Notes: generated by a model from the sequence alone, not told the origin. A stretch of 7,792 nucleotides of DNA from an uncultured Sphingomonadales bacterium (GCA_937898535.1 CALDKP010000001.1:1-7792); one strand, 5' to 3'. Counted from the stretch's first letter, positions 1 to 6,550 are shown. A program made the numbers and translations.

Positions 1-228
1 AGACCCAGCGTTGTGCTCCAGAGGAAAGTTTTTCCCAAGGCATAGACCGTGGCCGCCGCGAGGATGGCCCAACCGGTGGCGTTTGAAAGCAGCATCAGAC
101 CTGTGATGGCGATCACGGCACTGATGACCAGCAGGCCGATGGGTGAAAAGCGGTGGACGATCGGGCCGGCGTAGAAGCGGAGAATGGTCATGATGACGGA
201 GACGTAGACGAAGATCCAGGTGGCGAAG
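1..228 (-). other. Fragment of a major-facilitator superfamily transporter
   Basis: In the same frame, residues about 117-192 form hydrophobic helices (about 118-133, 147-164 and 170-182) separated by RFYAGPIVHRFSP, a charged cytoplasmic loop of the kind between MFS helices. The text then reads YALGKTFLWSTTLG to the edge. From memory this resembles MFS proteins of planctomycete or verrucomicrobial type rather than sphingomonad proteins, but that assignment is uncertain. It continues outside the window. Confidence 0.55.
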
Positions 229-578
229 TTGGGGAAGTCGGGGCCGCTGATCGCGAACGCCGTCTGTTGCCCGATTCCCGGCCAGGAGAAGATGCTCTCG
301 ACCGCGATCGCACCGCTGAGGATGAAGCCGAAGTTGATCGCGCTCAGGCTCACCACGGGCAGCAGCGCGTTCGGCTGGGCGTGCCGCTTGCGCACCTCGG
401 CGTCGCGCGCATTGGTGAGCTGCCCGGAGGCGGCCACGGCCAGCCCCTCGAAATCGCCGAGCCGGCTGACCAGCATGGAAAACAGCGTCTCGCGCGTGCG
501 GTCGGCGGTCGGGCGCGTTGTTTCACCCTTGGGCGCCACCAACGGACGTGAGCGCCACTCCCCAGAAATGATCCGCAT
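1..578 (-). CDS. Chimeric partial ORF: RsmD N-terminus fused in frame to ABC-permease and MFS fragments
   Basis: One minus-strand frame is open from an ATG at 578 to the left edge (192 full codons, no stop in the window). Residues 1-49 read as the N-terminus of RsmD, the SAM-dependent methyltransferase that modifies G966 of 16S rRNA: MRIISGEWR, PKGETTRPTADRTRETLFSML, then FEGLAVA. A true RsmD would continue with the SAM-binding DLFAGSG motif, which is absent. Residues about 54-116 resemble the C-terminal part of a DppB/OppB-type permease (RHAQPNALLP, SGAIAVESIFSWPGIG). Residues about 118-192 resemble helices of an MFS transporter (RFYAGPIVHRFSP and hydrophobic runs). The ATG overlaps the rluB stop in TAATG, so the start is native. 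The protein cannot be a working RsmD as read. A chimeric contig end is the likeliest explanation; a real rearrangement or decayed gene is possible. Confidence 0.75.
   Translation of the reverse strand, partial: MRIISGEWRSRPLVAPKGETTRPTADRTRETLFSMLVSRLGDFEGLAVAASGQLTNARDAEVRKRHAQPNALLPVVSLSAINFGFILSGAIAVESIFSWPGIGQQTAFAISGPDFPNFATWIFVYVSVIMTILRFYAGPIVHRFSPIGLLVISAVIAITGLMLLSNATGWAILAAATVYALGKTFLWSTTLG
229..419 (-). other. Fragment of a DppB/OppB-type ABC transporter permease
   Basis: In the frame that starts at 578, residues about 54-116 match the cytoplasmic coupling region and following helix of peptide/nickel ABC permeases: ARDAEVRKRHAQPNALLP, then NFGFILSGAIAVESIF, then SWPGIGQ and a PDFP motif. 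The normal family order ends with this block plus one last helix, which is missing here. No start, stop or rest of the permease is present. Both boundaries are approximate because they are judged from where protein similarity changes. Confidence 0.65.
434..578 (-). other. rsmD: Genuine 5' end of rsmD (16S rRNA G966 N2-methyltransferase), truncated
   Basis: These 145 bases encode the 48-49 N-terminal residues typical of RsmD, including the conserved GETTRPTADRTRETLF stretch (residues 18-33) that precedes the methyltransferase fold. RsmD proteins are usually about 180-190 residues long, so roughly three quarters, including the SAM-binding and NPPY-type catalytic motifs, is missing. The location directly after rluB with a TAATG overlap fits the rluB-rsmD pairing I recall from sphingomonads, so this part belongs to the host genome. 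Confidence 0.8.
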
Positions 579-1423
579 TATTTCAATGTCTTTCGAAATT
601 CGATGAGGTCGACGCGGCGCACTTCGCCAACAGTGCCCGGTGCAAGCTCGCCCAATACGAACGGTCCATAACGCGTGCGGATAAGACGGCTGACTTCAAG
701 TCCAAGATGTTCAAGGACGCGGCGCACTTCGCGATTCTTGCCCTCGGTCAGCGTCATTTCAACCCAACCATTGCGGCCCGTACGGCGTTCCAGATTGGCG
801 TCGATTTTGCCATATTTGACGCCTTCAATCTCAATGCCGTGGATCAGCTCTTCGAGCTGTTCCTGGCTGACGTCGCCAAAGCAGCGTGCGCGATATGTCC
901 GCTCAACACCGGTCGAAGGCAATTCCATCTGGCGCTTAAACTCGCCATCATTGGTGAGCAGCAACAAGCCTTCGGTGTTCAAATCCAAACGGCCGATGGG
1001 CATAAGGCGCGGCAGGTCTTTTGGCAGAACGTCGTAAATCGTCTTGCGCCCGCTAAAATCGCGCTCGGCGGTCAGGCAGCCCTCGGGCTTATGGAACATG
1101 TACAATTGCGTCGGCGCAGGTTGGCCCACCGCCTTGCCATCAACAGCCACACCGCGCAGCGATTTCAACAATGTTGCAGGGGTTTCGACCTTCTCATCAT
1201 TCAGCGTCACACGGCCATCGGCAATCATGCGTTCGATTTCGCGACGCGACGCGACACCAGCGCGCGCGAGCAGCTTTGCGATACGTTCTTCGCCATCCTT
1301 GCGCTCCAACGCACCCTTGCTCGGCGCGGCGTTCGGGTTGGGCTTACGGACGGGTTTGCTGTCCCAACGCAGGCGCGGTGGCTTGGCTGGACGGGCAGGG
1401 GCTTTTGAAGGAGGTTTTACCAT
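578..1423 (-). CDS. rluB: 23S rRNA pseudouridine synthase, RsuA/RluB/RluE/RluF family
   Basis: This enzyme isomerises a uridine in rRNA to pseudouridine; by analogy with E. coli RluB the target is 23S U2605, though the exact position is inferred. From the chosen start the product is 281 residues. It opens with a basic, Pro/Lys/Arg-rich tail (about 1-40). An S4 RNA-binding domain follows (about 46-95, with RIAKLLARAGVASRREIERMI). The catalytic domain carries MFHKPEGCLTA and GRLDLNTEGLLLLTNDG, where Asp147 is the expected catalytic aspartate. The closing LTEGKNREVRRVLEHLG motif is also intact. I chose the ATG at 1423 because AAAGG lies 6 bases upstream of it. An ATG at 1441 would add six residues and has a poorer ribosome site. 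The TAA stop overlaps the rsmD ATG (TAATG), suggesting translational coupling. Confidence 0.9.
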   Translation of the reverse strand: MVKPPSKAPARPAKPPRLRWDSKPVRKPNPNAAPSKGALERKDGEERIAKLLARAGVASRREIERMIADGRVTLNDEKVETPATLLKSLRGVAVDGKAVGQPAPTQLYMFHKPEGCLTAERDFSGRKTIYDVLPKDLPRLMPIGRLDLNTEGLLLLTNDGEFKRQMELPSTGVERTYRARCFGDVSQEQLEELIHGIEIEGVKYGKIDANLERRTGRNGWVEMTLTEGKNREVRRVLEHLGLEVSRLIRTRYGPFVLGELAPGTVGEVRRVDLIEFRKTLK

Positions 1424-1514
1424 AAAGCGCCTTTGACGCATGTTGCTTCAAAAGTCACTGGCCATTCAGGAAAATGCCGTTAGTCATCTGCACAACACGC
1501 TCAAAGGGGTCCGC
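1424..1514. promoter_or_regulatory. Divergent intergenic region between rluB and the AmpG-like gene
   Basis: These 91 bases separate two divergently read genes, so they should hold promoters for both. I see no convincing -35/-10 pair on either strand. A purine-rich AAAGGGG at 1503-1509, five bases before the ATG at 1515, is a good ribosome site for the plus-strand gene and the main reason for preferring that start. The complementary-strand AAAGG upstream of 1423 serves rluB. Confidence 0.4.
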
Positions 1515-3071
1515 ATGTCAGTTGATTTGCAACGTTTTATCATTTTTGCCGCCATTTTGATCGCTTTGCCGGTCATCGCAATGCTGGTTCCGGCCTTCCG
1601 GCCTTATATGCGCAAAAACCCGGTCATTACGTTCCTGCTGGGCATTTCGAGCGGCTTTCCGTTGACGTTGCTTGTGGCGACAATGACGTTCTGGCTGGCG
1701 AAGGTCGGGATCGACACCGCAACCATTGGTTTTGCCGTGGCATTGGGCATTCCCTACACGATTAAGTTCCTGTGGGCGCCGTTGGTTGATAAGCTGCACC
1801 TGCCAGTGCTTACCAAGATATTCGGCCAACGCCGCAGCTGGTTGTTCTTTATTCAAGCATTGCTGTTTGTGTCGATTTGGCAACTCGGCGCGAGCAATCC
1901 GCAGCCGGGTGATATGGGCCTTTTCGCGATTTGGGCACTGATAACCGCATTTCTCTCTGCGACACAGGACATCGTTATCGACGCCTATCGCATCGAGATT
2001 TTGGACGAAGAAGAATTCGCGCATGGCACCGCAACCAACCAATTTGGCTATCGCACCGGCAATCTGATCGCTGGCGCAGGCACGATCTATTTTGCGTCAC
2101 AGGAAGGCCTGGGGCTTGGCTGGGCAACCGCTTATGGGCTGACCGCCTTTTGCATCATCCCTGCCATCATCGGCGCTCTGTGGGCCGGCCCAGGCAAGTT
2201 CGTTGACCGCTTTGCCCATGTGGAGGGCATGAAGCCAAAACAGTGGCTGACAGAGGCTGTGGTGAACCCGTTCCGCGAATTCCTCACGCGGCACGGCGCA
2301 TTCCTCATTCTCGGCTTTGTGCTGGTCTACAAGGTTGGCGACGCCATGGGGCAGGCGATGTTGAGCCCGATGATCGTGGACCTTGGCTTTTCCGATTTGG
2401 ATTACATCTCAGCGAACAAATTGTGGGGTTTTGGCGCACTTATTGTGGGCTCTGCGCTTGGGGCTCCATTCATCCTGTGGCTTGGCATGGGCCGCGCGTT
2501 GCTGATTTCGGGTCTGTTGATGATGTTCTCCAATGTCATGTTCATGATCTTGGCGGCGACTGGCAACAGTTACTGGATGATGGTTGCTGCCATCTGCACC
2601 GAGAATTTGACTAGCGGTATCGGTCTGACAGTATTTGCGACCTATTTGTCCGGACTATCGAGCATCGCGTACACCGCAACGCAATTTGCGCTGCTGTCGT
2701 CCTTCGCAGGCGTTGGCCGTACGTTCATGGCGGGCCCGGCGGGGATTGTTGCGGAAAATGTCGGTTGGGTGGGCTTTTGGGGCTTCACAGTCGTGGCTGC
2801 GATCCCGGGCATGGTCTTGCTCTGGCTGTTGTGGAGCAAGGGCTATGTCGTTCAAAGCATTCATCAGGTTGAGGCGGTGGACGATAAGGCTTTGAAGGAG
2901 CCAGTCGGGCCATTGCGCATCTTCGGCTTCTTGCTCGTGGTGGCGGGCCTCATCGGGCTATTGCTTTCGCAGCCGCTGGAATTCGCAACTAATCTTACTT
3001 TGGGATTTGTTGCCCTGTTAGTGGCGGGTGGATTGCTGGCGTGGAAAGGACAGCCAGCACGCGCTGCCTGA
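1515..3071 (+). CDS. ampG: AmpG-family muropeptide/MFS permease
   Basis: Inner-membrane transporter of the AmpG (PAT) branch of the major facilitator superfamily. Characterised members import anhydro-muropeptides for cell-wall recycling; substrate use here is inferred. The product is 518 residues, close to E. coli AmpG (about 490), with about 14 hydrophobic segments spread from residue 7 to 510. The family hallmark is SATQDIVIDAYRIEIL at residues 148-163, followed by the YRTGNL segment (179-184). A short cytoplasmic loop with FGQRRSW (103-109) lies after helix 3. An extra N-terminal helix (7-27) precedes the core. A longer reading from the ATG at 1440 would add 25 residues, but that ATG sits against the rluB start region and lacks a good ribosome site, whereas 1515 follows AAAGGGG. 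The next gene starts 21 bases downstream, so the two are probably co-transcribed. Confidence 0.8.
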   Translation: MSVDLQRFIIFAAILIALPVIAMLVPAFRPYMRKNPVITFLLGISSGFPLTLLVATMTFWLAKVGIDTATIGFAVALGIPYTIKFLWAPLVDKLHLPVLTKIFGQRRSWLFFIQALLFVSIWQLGASNPQPGDMGLFAIWALITAFLSATQDIVIDAYRIEILDEEEFAHGTATNQFGYRTGNLIAGAGTIYFASQEGLGLGWATAYGLTAFCIIPAIIGALWAGPGKFVDRFAHVEGMKPKQWLTEAVVNPFREFLTRHGAFLILGFVLVYKVGDAMGQAMLSPMIVDLGFSDLDYISANKLWGFGALIVGSALGAPFILWLGMGRALLISGLLMMFSNVMFMILAATGNSYWMMVAAICTENLTSGIGLTVFATYLSGLSSIAYTATQFALLSSFAGVGRTFMAGPAGIVAENVGWVGFWGFTVVAAIPGMVLLWLLWSKGYVVQSIHQVEAVDDKALKEPVGPLRIFGFLLVVAGLIGLLLSQPLEFATNLTLGFVALLVAGGLLAWKGQPARAA

Positions 3072-3080
3072 TACAACGCC

Positions 3081-3086
3081 GGAGGA
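3081..3086 (+). promoter_or_regulatory. Strong Shine-Dalgarno site for the small zinc-ribbon gene
   Basis: GGAGGA stands six bases before the ATG at 3093, inside the 21-base gap after the AmpG-like gene. It fixes the start codon of the small gene and argues that it is translated independently of the gene before it. Confidence 0.75.
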
Positions 3087-3092
3087 ATAGTC

Positions 3093-3389
3093 ATGTCACG
3101 CCATTGCCCGAATTGCTCAGCGAGATTGGGCCTTCAAGTCTTTTTTATACCGCGTTCTCTTTTTGCGTACCGTTGCCCCGCATGCGGGATAGGCATGGAG
3201 TTTTTTGGGATGCGTTGGTGGGGCTTAGAGATCGCCTATCTTATCATAACTTTAGCCATATATCAGGCTGTAGAGGGTAATTATGTAGAGTGTCTGGTCG
3301 CTCTCCCTTTTGGGGTTGCGATTATGGTGTTGCAGTACCGCTATGCACGTTTGGAGGTAAATGGACCGCCACGACAGGATAATGGTTAA
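3093..3389 (+). CDS. Small zinc-ribbon membrane protein of unknown function
   Basis: The product is 98 residues and I do not recognise its family. The N-terminus carries two CPxC knuckles (Cys5/Cys8 and Cys28/Cys31), a four-cysteine pattern expected to bind zinc. Two hydrophobic segments follow (about 43-60 and 67-83), then a basic, polar tail (about 84-98). The likely layout is a cytoplasmic zinc ribbon anchored by a helical hairpin. GGAGGA at 3081-3086, six bases before the ATG, is the strongest ribosome site in the window and supports real translation. It lies 21 bases after the AmpG-like gene on the same strand. Its codons are richer in A/T (many TTT, ATA, GTA, TTA) than those of its neighbours, which may indicate recent acquisition or weak codon selection. 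Its TAA interlocks with the folC stop on the other strand. Confidence 0.75.
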   Translation: MSRHCPNCSARLGLQVFFIPRSLFAYRCPACGIGMEFFGMRWWGLEIAYLIITLAIYQAVEGNYVECLVALPFGVAIMVLQYRYARLEVNGPPRQDNG

Positions 3390-4726
3390 TCCGGCACCTG
3401 TGCGTTAGCGCGCAACACTTCGCCAGCAAGATAGAGCGAACCGCAAATTAAAACATTCGATGGCTGGTGATGGCTCGCAATTCGTTCCATCGCTGTGTCA
3501 ATGTCGGCCAATGGGGCGGCCACTGCGATGCCAAGATCATCTTTCGCTATCCGGCACAGTTCCAACGGATCATGATGCTCATGACCCGATATCGGCACCG
3601 CGTATAGCGATCCAATTTTGTGTGCGAACGGCGTCAGGAAACCAAGCGCATCCTTATTCATCAGCATGCCGATGATGACGTGAACGGGCGGGCCGTCTTC
3701 AAGCGTTTTGGCAATCGCCGCTCCCGCATCGGGGTTATGGCCCCCGTCGAGCCAGACGGTTGAACCTGTCGGCAGTCGGTCAGTCAGCGGCCCTGCAGAC
3801 AATGTTTGCATCCGTGCCGGCCAGCGTGTCCACTCCATCGCGGCGGCTAGCGCTGCCTCCGGAATATGGATCGCCGTTTGGTGGCGCAGCATTGCAATGG
3901 CCAAAGCCGCATTGTCCGCCTGATGCGCGCCTATCATGCGGGGAAGTGGCACGTTGAGCTTTCCGCTGGCGTCGCGGTAGTGCAGGCGGCCATCATAGAC
4001 GGCCGCATCCCAGCTTTGGCCGCGCGCGTGCAACGGTGCGTTCTGCAAAGTGGCTTGTTTGGCAACGGTGTTGGTCATTGATGCTGTATATTTTTGCGTG
4101 ACGAGAGGTGATCCCGGCTTTGCAATCCCGGCCTTTTCAAAGGCGATGCGGTCGAGCGGCGGCATATCGGGAATGCCATCCTCTTCGGCCAGCAAGAAGC
4201 CTTCATGATCCAAGCCCAATGATGCTATTCCGCACGCCACCGGCTGGGTGAGCACGTTGGTCGCATCCAACCGGCCACCAAGGCCGACTTCGACGATACA
4301 CGCATCGGCTGGCGTCCGCGCAAAGGCGCAAAAGGCTACTGCGGTGGTGACTTCAAAGAAGCTCGCTTCCAGCCCCTCGGCATGGTCCAAAACCTCTGAC
4401 AACAGCGCGGAGAGAGTGGCGTCATCAATCAACTTGCCCGCAACACGGATACGCTCATTGAAACGCACCAGATGCGGGCTCGAATAGACATGCGTCGTCA
4501 TGCCCGCCGCCTCAATCGCCCCGCGCAAAAACGCGCAGGTCGAACCTTTGCCGTTTGTGCCAGAGACATGGAACACCGGCGGAAGATTGAGGTGCGGGTT
4601 GCCTAGGCGTTCCAGCAACGCCGCAATGCGCGTCAGTCCCAATACATCCTTGCCGGGTGACAACATCGTCAGCCTGTCCAATTGCGCCTGAACAGCAGGG
4701 TCGGAGGAAATGGCGTGGTCAGGCAT
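3386..4726 (-). CDS. folC: Bifunctional dihydrofolate synthase / folylpolyglutamate synthase
   Basis: A cytoplasmic ATP-dependent ligase of the Mur-ligase fold. It joins glutamate to dihydropteroate and extends the glutamate tail of folates. The product is 446 residues, slightly longer than E. coli FolC (422). Key motifs are the P-loop GTNGKGS (56-62), SPHL (83-86), FFEVTTAVAF (123-132), VGLGGRLDATN (147-157), the GLDHE metal/phosphate region (171-175), HQADNAALAIA (268-278) and the C-terminal DGGHNPDAG (327-335). Residues about 180-192 form an acidic, proline-containing insertion between GLDHE and the conserved EKAGIAKPG. The ATG has no evident Shine-Dalgarno, but the MPDHAISSDPAVQAQLDRL opening is what I expect of sphingomonad FolC. 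It begins 36 bases after accD, so it is probably the last gene of the trp-acc-fol unit. Confidence 0.93.
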   Translation of the reverse strand: MPDHAISSDPAVQAQLDRLTMLSPGKDVLGLTRIAALLERLGNPHLNLPPVFHVSGTNGKGSTCAFLRGAIEAAGMTTHVYSSPHLVRFNERIRVAGKLIDDATLSALLSEVLDHAEGLEASFFEVTTAVAFCAFARTPADACIVEVGLGGRLDATNVLTQPVACGIASLGLDHEGFLLAEEDGIPDMPPLDRIAFEKAGIAKPGSPLVTQKYTASMTNTVAKQATLQNAPLHARGQSWDAAVYDGRLHYRDASGKLNVPLPRMIGAHQADNAALAIAMLRHQTAIHIPEAALAAAMEWTRWPARMQTLSAGPLTDRLPTGSTVWLDGGHNPDAGAAIAKTLEDGPPVHVIIGMLMNKDALGFLTPFAHKIGSLYAVPISGHEHHDPLELCRIAKDDLGIAVAAPLADIDTAMERIASHHQPSNVLICGSLYLAGEVLRANAQVPD

Positions 4727-4762
4727 GCGGGAATGACAATATGAGAACTGCTGGAGGTTTAC

Positions 4763-5617
4763 TTATGCCGCCTTCTTCTCTGGCGCGAGGTAGCCGACGA
4801 GCTGCGACAACACGCCGCGCAGGTCGTGGCGGTGGGTGACCATGTCGATCATCCCATGCTCCAACAGATATTCTGCGCGCTGGAACCCTTCGGGCAGTTT
4901 TTCCCGAATTGTCTGCTCAATCACACGCTGTCCAGCAAAGCCGATAAGCGCGCCGGGCTCTGCAATTTGGACATCGCCAAGCATTGCGTAAGACGCGGTG
5001 ACACCGCCGGTGGTGGGGTCGGTCAGCACAACGATGTAGGGCAGTCCGGCATCATGCAGCATCTGGATGGCGACGGTCGAACGCGGCATCTGCATCAGGC
5101 TCAATATGCCCTCCTGCATACGTGCGCCACCTGCGGCGGTGAAGATGATATACGGGCATTTGTCGCGGATCGCGGCCTTTACAGCGTCAATGAATGCCTC
5201 ACCAACCGCCATGCCCATGGACCCGCCCATGAAGGCGAAATCCTGAACACTGACAACAACAGCTTGGCCGTTGATTTCGCCACGCGCGCTCATCATCGCG
5301 TCTTGCTCACCCGTTGCGAGGCGGGCGGCTTTAATCCGGTCGATATATCTCTTTGTATCTTTGAACTTCAACGGGTCTTCGCCGACAACGGGCGGCTTAA
5401 GCACGTCATAGCTGTCGTCATCGAACAAAGCGGCAAAGCGTTCGGCGGGGCCAATGCGGCCATGATGGTCACATTTTGGACAGACAGACTGGTTTTCCTC
5501 AAACTCCTTGAGGAAGATCATCGCCTGACAGCCCTTGCACTTGTGCCAGAGCGTTTCTGCCGTTTCGCGCTTGGCGATGAAGGGAATGGCGTTACGGACG
5601 CGGGTGACCCAGTTCAT
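4763..5617 (-). CDS. accD: Acetyl-CoA carboxylase carboxyltransferase subunit beta
   Basis: With AccA this subunit transfers the carboxyl group from biotin to acetyl-CoA, giving malonyl-CoA for fatty-acid synthesis in the cytoplasm. The product is 284 residues. An N-terminal zinc finger has Cys27, Cys30, Cys46 and Cys49, the same spacing as E. coli AccD. The crotonase-fold core shows SVQDFAFMGGSMGMAVGEAF, FTAAGGARMQEG, PTTGGVTASYAMLGD and GFAGQRVIEQTIREKLPEGF, all intact. I start it at the ATG at 5617 because MNWVTRVRN is the usual opening and AGGGAC lies about eight bases upstream. A GTG at 5680 would add 21 residues but lies inside the palindromic repeat at 5660-5680. The gene is separated from trpA by 150 bases, the largest gap in the operon, so it may also have its own promoter. 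Confidence 0.95.
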   Translation of the reverse strand: MNWVTRVRNAIPFIAKRETAETLWHKCKGCQAMIFLKEFEENQSVCPKCDHHGRIGPAERFAALFDDDSYDVLKPPVVGEDPLKFKDTKRYIDRIKAARLATGEQDAMMSARGEINGQAVVVSVQDFAFMGGSMGMAVGEAFIDAVKAAIRDKCPYIIFTAAGGARMQEGILSLMQMPRSTVAIQMLHDAGLPYIVVLTDPTTGGVTASYAMLGDVQIAEPGALIGFAGQRVIEQTIREKLPEGFQRAEYLLEHGMIDMVTHRHDLRGVLSQLVGYLAPEKKAA

Positions 5618-5629
5618 ATTTTCTGTCCC

Positions 5630-5652
5630 TGTAAAATACGCAGTGTAAAATA
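5630..5652. repeat. Tandem 9-base direct repeat TGTAAAATA in the accD leader
   Basis: TGTAAAATA occurs at 5630-5638 and again at 5644-5652, 14 bases apart from start to start. It sits in an A/T-rich patch that contrasts with the GC-rich surroundings. It could be a regulator site or simply part of a promoter region; no known regulator box is recognised. Confidence 0.45.
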
Positions 5653-5676
5653 TACCGTAGTGCTGAGCCTGTCGAA
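5649..5676 (-). promoter_or_regulatory. Possible promoter upstream of accD
   Basis: On the minus strand TATATT (5654-5649) resembles a -10 box, with TTCGAC (5676-5671) 16 bases upstream as a weak -35. The -35 would be supplied by the palindromic repeat at 5660-5680. An A/T-rich leader of about 30 bases would then precede the accD ribosome site. The match is modest and rests on sequence resemblance only. Confidence 0.25.
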
Positions 5677-5680
5677 GCAC
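5660..5680. repeat. Short interspersed palindrome (REP-like), arms GTGCT/AGCAC
   Basis: A 21-base element with 5-base inverted arms GTGCT and AGCAC around GAGCCTGTCGA. The core GAGCCTGTCGAAG is, from memory, very common in intergenic regions of sphingomonads and related bacteria. Only one copy is present in the window, so the interspersed nature rests on that recollection. Confidence 0.5.
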
Positions 5681-5725
5681 GCTTCCCAGGCTAAAGCTTC
5701 ACCCGAGAGGCGCCCATCGACGGAC

Positions 5726-5744
5726 GCAGTCGCCGGGCGACTGC
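5726..5744. repeat. Perfect 19-base palindrome downstream of trpA
   Basis: Arms GCAGTCGCC and GGCGACTGC flank a single central base, giving a strong GC-rich hairpin in RNA read from either strand. It starts 24 bases after the trpA stop in the direction of transcription. No U-run follows, so it is not a classic intrinsic terminator. It could slow transcription or stabilise the trpBA message, dampening read-through into accD. Confidence 0.5.
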
Positions 5745-5767
5745 TGCTCAGGGCTGCGGTTTTGTAG

Positions 5768-6550
5768 TCAGCCACGCGCCGAAATGATAGCCGATTTCAA
5801 CGACGCCACATAATCGCGGACCGGGCCAGCGGCGTTGGCGCCATGTTTGGCGACGAGTTCGACGATTGCGGAACCAACGACAACGCCATCGGCCACGCGT
5901 GCAATGTTGGCGGCTTGTTCAGGGGTGCGAACGCCAAAGCCAACCGCGATGGGCAGATCGGTGTGCGCTTTTAGCCGCGCCACAGCCTCATCAATGCTGG
6001 TCTGCGCCGCGACTTGCAGGCCAGTGATACCGGCGACCGACACATAATATAGAAAGCCAGATGCGCCATTGAGGACGGCGGGCAAGCGGGCTGTGTCTGT
6101 GGTGGGCGTTGCGAGACGAATGAGGTCAATGCCCGCGCTGCGCAGTGCAGGGCCAAGCTCAGGATCTTCCTCGGGCGGAATGTCAACGCAGATGACGCCA
6201 TCGACACCCGCTTTGTTGCATTCGGATGCGAACCAGTCACCGCCACGGATTGTCATCGGGTTGGCATAACCCATCAGCACCAAGGGGGTGTCTGGATGGC
6301 GTTTGCGGAAGGCTGAGGCGAGCAAGAAGATGTCCGCCGTGGTGGTGCCAGCGTCCAGGCTGCGGATATTCGCTTCCTGAATAACAGGGCCATCGGCCAT
6401 CGGGTCCGTGAATGGCATGCCAAGTTCAATAACATCCGCGCCGCCCGCGACAAGTGCGTCGAGATTGGCTGCGGTGTCTCCGTCACCTGCGGTGATGAAA
6501 GCGACGAGCGCGGGGTGGGCTTTGGCAAAGGCGGTGGAGAGGCGGGTCAT
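5768..6550 (-). CDS. trpA: Tryptophan synthase alpha subunit
   Basis: Cleaves indole-3-glycerol phosphate to indole and glyceraldehyde-3-phosphate; indole is channelled to TrpB in the alpha-beta-beta-alpha complex. The product is 260 residues, near the usual 260-270. Catalytic Glu42 and Asp53 are present in ELGMPFTDPMADGP, with the same 11-residue spacing as Glu49/Asp60 in Salmonella. GYANPM, the phosphate-binding SVAGITG and AVGFGVRTPEQA are also intact. The ATG overlaps the stop of the small gene before it (ATGA at 6550-6547) and has only a weak AGAAG ribosome site, so its translation is probably coupled. The N-terminus is short relative to the Salmonella protein, which explains the seven-residue offset in numbering. 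Confidence 0.96.
   Translation of the reverse strand: MTRLSTAFAKAHPALVAFITAGDGDTAANLDALVAGGADVIELGMPFTDPMADGPVIQEANIRSLDAGTTTADIFLLASAFRKRHPDTPLVLMGYANPMTIRGGDWFASECNKAGVDGVICVDIPPEEDPELGPALRSAGIDLIRLATPTTDTARLPAVLNGASGFLYYVSVAGITGLQVAAQTSIDEAVARLKAHTDLPIAVGFGVRTPEQAANIARVADGVVVGSAIVELVAKHGANAAGPVRDYVASLKSAIISARG

Noticed and set aside
1..192. A functional novel methyltransferase-transporter fusion
   Set aside because: RsmD lacks its SAM-binding and catalytic motifs and each transporter part is only a mid-protein fragment, so no part could plausibly work.
153..606. Two plus-strand open frames near the left edge
   Set aside because: One is an acidic/basic low-complexity product and the other has no domain; the minus-strand frame shows three recognisable family fragments across the same bases.
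707..1408. Plus-strand open frame (233 codons) opposite rluB
   Set aside because: RluB motifs on the minus strand are complete; the opposite frame encodes no recognisable protein.
1440..1514. Extended start of the AmpG-like gene at 1440
   Set aside because: It would add 25 polar residues before the first helix, overlaps the alternative rluB start, and lacks a ribosome site, while 1515 follows AAAGGGG.
5726..5744. Intrinsic terminator after trpA
   Set aside because: The hairpin is perfect but no run of T follows on the minus strand, so it was recorded as a palindrome only.
4826..5767. Long plus-strand open frame (313 codons) opposite accD
   Set aside because: It lies opposite a clear AccD with intact zinc finger and catalytic motifs; its protein has no recognisable domain and looks like a codon-bias shadow.
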